This document shows, one piece after another, positions 1 to 3,611 of a stretch of DNA of 5,497 bases; positions within the stretch are counted from its first letter, which is position 1; each line of letters begins with the position of its first letter. The notes under the pieces were generated by a model. The model had not been told where the DNA came from and did not search any database. It saw nothing but the letters and a program-made list of their open reading frames with translations. This stretch comes from Pseudomonadota bacterium (GTDB lineage Bacteria; Myxococcota; UBA9042; PHBI01). Made by a program: the position numbers and the translations under genes. The stretch lies in contig SYAK01000405.1 in the NCBI GenBank assembly GCA_005788935.1, forward strand, positions 1 through 5,497, read 5' to 3'.

Positions 1-387
1 CGCACAGGCATAGACGTTGTCGGCGTTCACCGTCGGCATGGCGTCGCCGCAGGACAGCGAGCCTGCTTGCCAGGAGCCTGTGCAGCCGCTCGCTGGGAGC
101 GCGTAGCAGGGCGCGAAGCCCTCGGCGAGGCTCAACGCGTTGGCGTACCCGAGCGCACTCCACCACGAGATGTCCTCCATCGGGCAGTTCTCGCCGAATC
201 CCCGGAAACTTGCGGGGTTGGTGCCGCCGCTCAGCGCCTTCCACTGACCTTGCGTGACCTCGGTCTCGGCCATCAGGAAGGTCCGCGTGAGGGTGACCGA
301 CACCTGCCCTTCGTCGGCGTTCCGGGCGATCTCGCCGCCTGGAGCCCCCATCGTGAAGGTCCCTGGCGCGATGCTGACCATGGGGGG
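1..387 (-). other. N-terminal half of the SUMF1 / formylglycine-generating-enzyme-like domain
   Basis: Residues ~854-982 of the lipoprotein. The strand MVSIAPGTFTMG followed by a DEG segment, the helix start TEVTQGQW, the NCPMEDISWW turn and the following ANALS helix match the N-terminal half of SUMF1/EgtB/PvdO domains. The Cys-containing insert after the EGFAPCYAL segment (C947, C955, C966, C981) is like that of many exported bacterial members. Family activities range from formylglycine generation in sulfatases to iron-dependent C-S bond formation, and many exported members may be non-catalytic. The decisive C-terminal residues are outside the window, so no activity can be assigned. Confidence 0.85.
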
Positions 388-2946
388 CCCGAGGAGGCTC
401 GTGCGCCACCGGGCGAAGAGCACGTGATGCGCGGCGTCCGTCACGATGGCGGCGTCGGTGACCTGCGCGCCAGTCCCGTCATCGCCGCGATACCAGCCAC
501 CGAAGAAGAGGCCCTCGCGGCGGGGTGTGCAGAGCGGCCCGCCGAGGCTGTAGGCCTGCCCGAAGGTGATGGTCTTGGCGGTGCAGCCGCTGCCGCCCTC
601 GTTGTCGTACGTGACGGTGTACGTGTTGGCCGTCCAGGCCGCGAAGAGCGTGTGGTCGCTGTCGCGGCTGACCTCGGTCGCGTCCGTGACGCGGCTGCCA
701 GCTCCGTCTGACGCGGTCCACCAGCCCGCGAAGCTGTAGCCCGTGCGCGTCGGCCTGCAGAGCGGCTCGACCTCGGCGTAGACCTCGCCAAGCGACAGCC
801 TGCGGGCCGGGCACGCGCTGCCGCCGAGCGCGTCGAAGCTCACGGTGTAGACGTCGAGCGCCCAGACCGCAGCGAGCCCGTGATCCGCGGCCGTCGTGAC
901 GACCGTGTCCCACGCGACGGCCGCGCCCGAGGCGAGGGTCCATCCGAGGAAGGTAAAGCCGCGGCGGACGGGGACGCACAGGTCCCCCTCGGCCGCGTTT
1001 GCGCCATATGGTGCGTCAAAGATCACCAGGAGCGTGTCACATCCCGCACCCTCGGCGTTGTCGTACGTCACAAGATACGTATTGGCGCGCCACCGCGCGA
1101 ACAGCGTGTGGTTGGTCGTGAGGGCGACCGTCGTGTCGTCCCTGACCGCGACCCCGTCCGACCCGTCGGCGTCGAACCAGCCGTCAAAGGCGTAGCCCGT
1201 GCGCGTCGGCGTGCACAGCGGGCCGCCTGCCCCGTAGGTCGCGTCAAAGGTCACCAGCAGGTCGGTGCAGCCCCCGCCGCCGTGGCTCTCGAAGGTGACG
1301 GTGAAGGTCCGCGCCTCCCAGCGGGCGTGCAGCGCGTGGTCGCCCGCGGTCGTGACCGAGGTCCCGGCCGTCACCGCCAAGCCGTCCGCGCCCGCCGCCG
1401 ACCACCAGCCCGCGAAGCGGTAGCCGCGCCGCGTCGGGGTGCAGAGCGCTCCGCCGACGCCTGCGCCGTAGGTCTCGCCGAAGGTCGCGACGAAGCTCGC
1501 GCAACCGCTGCCGCCAGCGCTGACATACGTCACCCGATACGTCTCCGGGGTCCAGCGCGCGTGCAGCCCATGTTCATTTGCAGTTGCAACGATTGTTGCG
1601 GCCGTCACGACGTCGCCAGTCCCTCCGACGCCGAGGTACCACCCATCGAAGCGGTGGCCGGTCCGGGTCGGCGCACACAGCGGGCCGGCCTCGCCGTAGG
1701 TCTCACCCCAGGTGACCGTCAGGGTCGGGCAGGCGCTGCCGCCCTCGGTCTCGAAGGCGACCGTGTAGCGGGCGGGCGTCCAGCGCGCAAAGAGCGTGTG
1801 GTCCGAGGTCCGCGTCACCAAGGTCAGCGGCGTCACCCGCACCCCACCGTCGATGGCGGTCCACCAGCCCGCGAGATCGTGACCCTTGAGGGCGCTCGTT
1901 GGCAGCGGCCCGTAGAGGTCGTCGACCGCGCGGATGACCGAGGCGGCCGGCGTGGGTGCCGAGCCGCCGCGCGGGTCGAAGTCGACCGTCACGACAGGCG
2001 GTGGCGGGCAGGCGCTCCCATCCCCGCCACCTTCGAGGCAGGCAGAGAGCGTCCCGTCGGGCTCGCAGCGCCGCTCGCCCGAGCAGCTGGCGACGCGGCA
2101 GGCCGTGACGTCACCCGCGTCGATGGCGCGACCGCTGCAAGGGCAGCCGAGCAGCGGCGCGTCCGCGAGGGCGCCACCCGAGGGCGCTGGCCCGAGCAGG
2201 ACGCACTGGCGAACCACCGCGCCCGCCTCGCCCGTGGCGGTCTGGACCTCACGGCAGGCATACCCCTCGGGGCAGCTGTCGTCCGCCTCGCAGGCGAGCC
2301 CGCAGAAGCTCCCGAGCGCACGTCCGTAGCGCACGCAGCGGGCCCCAGCGAGCGGCGGCAAATCGTCGCCGAGGTCGCCGCAGGCCGCGTCCGAGGTGCA
2401 GGGGCGGCAGAGGTTCAGGGCGAGCGGGGCGCAGCGGGAGAGCCCCTCCTCGGCCCCGGCACACGCCCACCCCTCGGGACATTCCGGAGCGCACGGCGGG
2501 GCGCAGACCGAGTCGCCGTCGAGCGTCGGCGCACAGACCGCGGCGTCGCAGTCCGAGGCCGTCTCGCACGGGCAGAGCGCGCCCCGGCATGGCGGCGTGG
2601 CAGTGTCGGGCCCTACCGTGACCTCGGGTGCTGCGTCGCCCAGAGCGCCGTCTTCGGGCCCATCGTCGGGGGAAGCCTCCGAATCCGCGGGGGCCATGTC
2701 CCCCGGAGGCCCATCCGGGACGTCGCCGTTCTCAGTCGGCGGGCTGCCGTCTGACGCGTGATCTGCCAGCGACAGGTCGCCCGCGACCGCGTCAGGGTCG
2801 GGCCTGACAAGGAAGCGCGAGGCGTCCGGGGGCCCCGCGCAGGCGCCAAGCAAGGCCACCCAGAGCATGGCGAACGCGCTCCGAGCGCTTGACCCGACCC
2901 GTGCGCACCCCGACTTCTCCTGCGGCCGCCCCGCCAGTTCCCTCAT
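1..2946 (-). CDS. Lipoprotein with Cys-rich modules, seven InlB-type B-repeats and a SUMF1/FGE-like domain (3' end cut by window edge)
   Basis: Seen: an open frame of 982 codons from ATG 2946 with no stop before the left edge. Residues 1-36 form a lipoprotein signal: a basic n-region (R2, R7, K11, R16, R22), hydrophobic MLWVALLGA and lipobox LGAC with Cys36. Ala at +2 suggests outer-membrane sorting. Residues 37-119 are an acidic linker (15 D, 4 E, 2 R, no Cys). Residues 120-313 hold 26 cysteines, including CPEGWAC (156-162) and CPEGYAC (225-231). Residues ~320-847 are seven B-repeats ending in A-R-W or a variant. From ~854 a SUMF1 domain begins: MVSIAPGTFTMG (856-867), TEVTQGQW (895-902), ISWW (926-929) and a Cys-containing segment at 947-966. 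The domain is usually 220-250 residues, so roughly half is present and any catalytic cysteines lie outside; enzymatic or purely structural role is undecided. A stop at 2982-2980 limits the start. ATG 2946 lacks a clear Shine-Dalgarno; ATG 2868 would leave only nine residues before the lipobox Cys. Function in the cell is unknown; surface display is inferred. Confidence 0.9.
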   Translation of the reverse strand, partial: MRELAGRPQEKSGCARVGSSARSAFAMLWVALLGACAGPPDASRFLVRPDPDAVAGDLSLADHASDGSPPTENGDVPDGPPGDMAPADSEASPDDGPEDGALGDAAPEVTVGPDTATPPCRGALCPCETASDCDAAVCAPTLDGDSVCAPPCAPECPEGWACAGAEEGLSRCAPLALNLCRPCTSDAACGDLGDDLPPLAGARCVRYGRALGSFCGLACEADDSCPEGYACREVQTATGEAGAVVRQCVLLGPAPSGGALADAPLLGCPCSGRAIDAGDVTACRVASCSGERRCEPDGTLSACLEGGGDGSACPPPPVVTVDFDPRGGSAPTPAASVIRAVDDLYGPLPTSALKGHDLAGWWTAIDGGVRVTPLTLVTRTSDHTLFARWTPARYTVAFETEGGSACPTLTVTWGETYGEAGPLCAPTRTGHRFDGWYLGVGGTGDVVTAATIVATANEHGLHARWTPETYRVTYVSAGGSGCASFVATFGETYGAGVGGALCTPTRRGYRFAGWWSAAGADGLAVTAGTSVTTAGDHALHARWEARTFTVTFESHGGGGCTDLLVTFDATYGAGGPLCTPTRTGYAFDGWFDADGSDGVAVRDDTTVALTTNHTLFARWRANTYLVTYDNAEGAGCDTLLVIFDAPYGANAAEGDLCVPVRRGFTFLGWTLASGAAVAWDTVVTTAADHGLAAVWALDVYTVSFDALGGSACPARRLSLGEVYAEVEPLCRPTRTGYSFAGWWTASDGAGSRVTDATEVSRDSDHTLFAAWTANTYTVTYDNEGGSGCTAKTITFGQAYSLGGPLCTPRREGLFFGGWYRGDDGTGAQVTDAAIVTDAAHHVLFARWRTSLLGPPMVSIAPGTFTMGAPGGEIARNADEGQVSVTLTRTFLMAETEVTQGQWKALSGGTNPASFRGFGENCPMEDISWWSALGYANALSLAEGFAPCYALPASGCTGSWQAGSLSCGDAMPTVNADNVYACA
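736..754 (-). repeat. 19-bp exact DNA repeat, copy 1 (B-repeat R6)
   Basis: The same 19 bases (plus strand GTAGCCCGTGCGCGTCGGC) recur at 1192-1210, exactly 456 bp away, i.e. two 228-bp repeat units. It encodes the PTRTGY segment. The identity at synonymous positions suggests recent duplication or exchange between repeat units. Confidence 0.6.
1192..1210 (-). repeat. 19-bp exact DNA repeat, copy 2 (B-repeat R4)
   Basis: The partner of 736-754, in phase with the 228-bp unit length. It encodes the same PTRTGY segment in repeat R4. Confidence 0.6.
2008..2589 (-). other. Cysteine-rich region of the lipoprotein with duplicated modules (residues 120-313)
   Basis: Twenty-six cysteines lie in 194 residues. 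Two segments look like copies: residues 125-172 (C-P-C...SDC...VC...C-x3-C-x3-C-PEGWAC...C) and residues 180-248 (C-x2-C-TSDAAC...C...FC-x3-C-x5-C-PEGYAC...C). A third segment, 268-313, is different: CPC at 268-270, then C283, C288, C294, C303 and C313, with a G-E-R-R-C-x-P-D-G-T-L-x-A-C pattern. Similar Cys modules occur in predicted exported proteins of myxobacteria; I do not recognise a named domain with certainty. After lipoprotein export these are expected to be disulfide-bonded (inference). Confidence 0.7.
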
Positions 2947-2992
2947 GGGCCAAAGCGTAACTGAAGACGCCGAACCCTGTCACCCCGCGACG
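2947..2992 (-). other. 46-bp gap between usp stop and lipoprotein start
   Basis: The gap separates two same-strand genes. I see no GC stem followed by a T-run and no purine-rich Shine-Dalgarno just before ATG 2946; the last bases read on the minus strand are pyrimidine- and G-rich (GCTTTGGCCC). The absence of a terminator allows read-through from the Usp gene; the weak ribosome site may lower lipoprotein translation. Confidence 0.4.
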
Positions 2993-3448
2993 TCACGCTT
3001 CGCGCATGACCAGCACCGGGCGGGTTGCGGTCTGCACCACGTCGGAGGCGACCGAGCCGAAGAGGAGGCGCGTCAAGGCGCCCTCGCCCGCCCGGTGCGC
3101 GCGACCGAGGCCGTGCGCGCCGATGATGATGAGGTCGGCGCCGAGCTGGTCGGAAAGCTCGCAGATCTCGGGTCCGGGCGCCCCGACGCGCACGTGGACC
3201 GCGAAGCGCCCGCTGTCGAGCCCATGCCCCGTCAGCGCCTGCCGGACGCGCGCCTCGGACGAGGCCACGCGCGGGTCGGCGTGGCTGCCGGTCGTGACCG
3301 CCCACGCGAGCGGGCCGGCCACGGGCAGGACGTGGACGAGGTGGACCCGCTCGGGAGGAGCCACGCTGAGGGCTGTCGTGACCGCGACGAGGCTCGGGGC
3401 CGACAGATCGAGCGGGACGAGGACGAGGTTTGGTGCGGCGAGGTTCAT
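2993..3448 (-). CDS. Universal stress protein (UspA) family protein
   Basis: A complete 151-residue single-domain protein, usual length for the family, without signal peptide and therefore cytoplasmic. Seen: beta-1 with the conserved acidic position (NLVLVPLDLS, Asp14), beta-2 RVHLVHVLP (34-42), the strand-helix FAVHVRVGAPGPEICELS (82-99), beta-4 ADLIIIGAHG (104-113), the GS pair at 131-132 and final strand RPVLVM (143-148). ATP-binding Usp proteins carry G-x2-G-x9-G-[S/T]. Here it is G110-x2-G113, then 17 residues, then G131-S132, so the loop is about eight residues longer, with extra R-A-H-R-A-G-E-G. Nucleotide binding is likely but not certain. The start is supported by GGAG eight bases upstream of the ATG. 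It is divergent from the molybdenum-hydroxylase gene and upstream of the lipoprotein gene. The specific stress or partner cannot be read from sequence. Confidence 0.9.
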   Translation of the reverse strand: MNLAAPNLVLVPLDLSAPSLVAVTTALSVAPPERVHLVHVLPVAGPLAWAVTTGSHADPRVASSEARVRQALTGHGLDSGRFAVHVRVGAPGPEICELSDQLGADLIIIGAHGLGRAHRAGEGALTRLLFGSVASDVVQTATRPVLVMREA

Positions 3449-3456
3449 CGCGGGGT

Positions 3457-3460
3457 CTCC
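3457..3460 (-). promoter_or_regulatory. Shine-Dalgarno GGAG of the Usp gene
   Basis: On the minus strand GGAG precedes ATG 3448 with an 8-base spacer, a good distance, and supports the chosen start. Confidence 0.65.
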
Positions 3461-3463
3461 GTG

Positions 3464-3482
3464 CAGGTCGGGTGCGGACCTG
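3464..3482. promoter_or_regulatory. Inverted repeat CAGGTC-7 nt-GACCTG, possible operator
   Basis: Perfect 6-bp arms (3464-3469 and 3477-3482) with a 7-bp spacer, inside the 5' leader of the Usp gene and about 10 bp from the TTGACA box of the divergent gene. The size suits a dimeric regulator, but short GC-rich inverted repeats also arise by chance, so this is only a candidate. Confidence 0.3.
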
Positions 3483-3491
3483 TCGGGCGCA

Positions 3492-3520
3492 TTGACACGC
3501 CCCGGACTTCAGCTTACCTC
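3492..3520 (+). promoter_or_regulatory. Candidate sigma-70-type promoter for the molybdenum-hydroxylase gene
   Basis: A perfect TTGACA at 3492-3497 is followed after 16-17 bases by TTACCT (3514-3519) or TACCTC (3515-3520), only a weak -10 match. It would start transcription near 3527, leaving a leader of about 85 bases before TTG 3612. The -35 box stands out in this GC-rich spacer, but the -10 is poor, so an activator or another sigma factor may be involved. No comparably clear promoter is visible on the minus strand for the Usp gene. Confidence 0.33.
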
Positions 3521-3524
3521 GGAA

Positions 3525-3540
3525 CATGCCGGTCCGCATG
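3525..3540. promoter_or_regulatory. Inverted repeat CATGC-6 nt-GCATG, possible operator
   Basis: Perfect 5-bp arms (3525-3529 and 3536-3540) around CGGTCC. The right arm also lies in an 8-bp palindrome CGCATGCG (3535-3542). It would overlap the start of transcription predicted from the TTGACA box, where a repressor could act. Short arms make chance occurrence possible. Confidence 0.28.
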
Positions 3541-3599
3541 CGCGAAGCTCCCCCGTGCGCGCGATCGTCAGCCGCCCTCCGATCTGCTCCATCCGACAC

Positions 3600-3603
3600 G
3601 AGG
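3600..3603 (+). promoter_or_regulatory. Shine-Dalgarno GAGG deciding the TTG start of the molybdenum-hydroxylase subunit
   Basis: GAGG lies 8 bases before TTG 3612. The in-frame alternative GTG 3555 has no comparable site, and the first in-frame ATG (near 3759) would remove the conserved DKVTGAARY segment. This favours TTG. Confidence 0.5.
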
Positions 3604-3611
3604 CAAGCCCC

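Larger units (their letters stand above)
406..1989 (-). repeat. Seven tandem InlB/Listeria-Bacteroides-type B-repeats inside the lipoprotein
   Basis: Repeat boundaries by the closing Trp: R1 1989-1780 (W389), R2 1779-1552 (W465), R3 1551-1318 (W543), R4 1317-1090 (W619), R5 1089-862 (W695), R6 861-634 (W771), R7 633-406 (W847). Trp-to-Trp spacing is 76, 78, 76, 76, 76, 76 residues. The consensus is Y-x-V-x-[YF]-(x)3-GGS-x-C, then a short strand with TYG, PLC-x-PTR-x-GY-x-F-x-GWW, a T-rich stretch, and DHTLFARW. This is the B-repeat pattern of surface proteins (Pfam Flg_new / TIGR02543 type), normally a small beta-grasp-like adhesive or spacer module. R2-R7 each carry a Cys pair (406/424, 482/502, 560/578, 636/657, 712/730, 788/806). 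R1 has no Cys and is the most divergent; R5 has lost the GG pair. Confidence 0.88.

Noticed and set aside
67..711. A 214-residue plus-strand open frame opposite the SUMF1 and last B-repeats
   Set aside because: No family features; the minus strand shows the continuous repeat and SUMF1 reading.
880..2754. A 624-residue open frame on the plus strand opposite the lipoprotein
   Set aside because: It is Arg/Ala/Gly-rich with no recognisable domain, and lies fully antisense to a gene with lipobox, repeats and SUMF1 motifs. Long antisense frames are expected at this GC content.
2866..2868. ATG at residue 27 as the lipoprotein start
   Set aside because: It has a GGAG about ten bases upstream but would leave a signal peptide of only nine residues before Cys36, without a basic n-region. 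ATG 2946 is preferred.
2947..2992. Terminator after the Usp gene
   Set aside because: No GC-rich stem followed by a T-run could be found in the gap.
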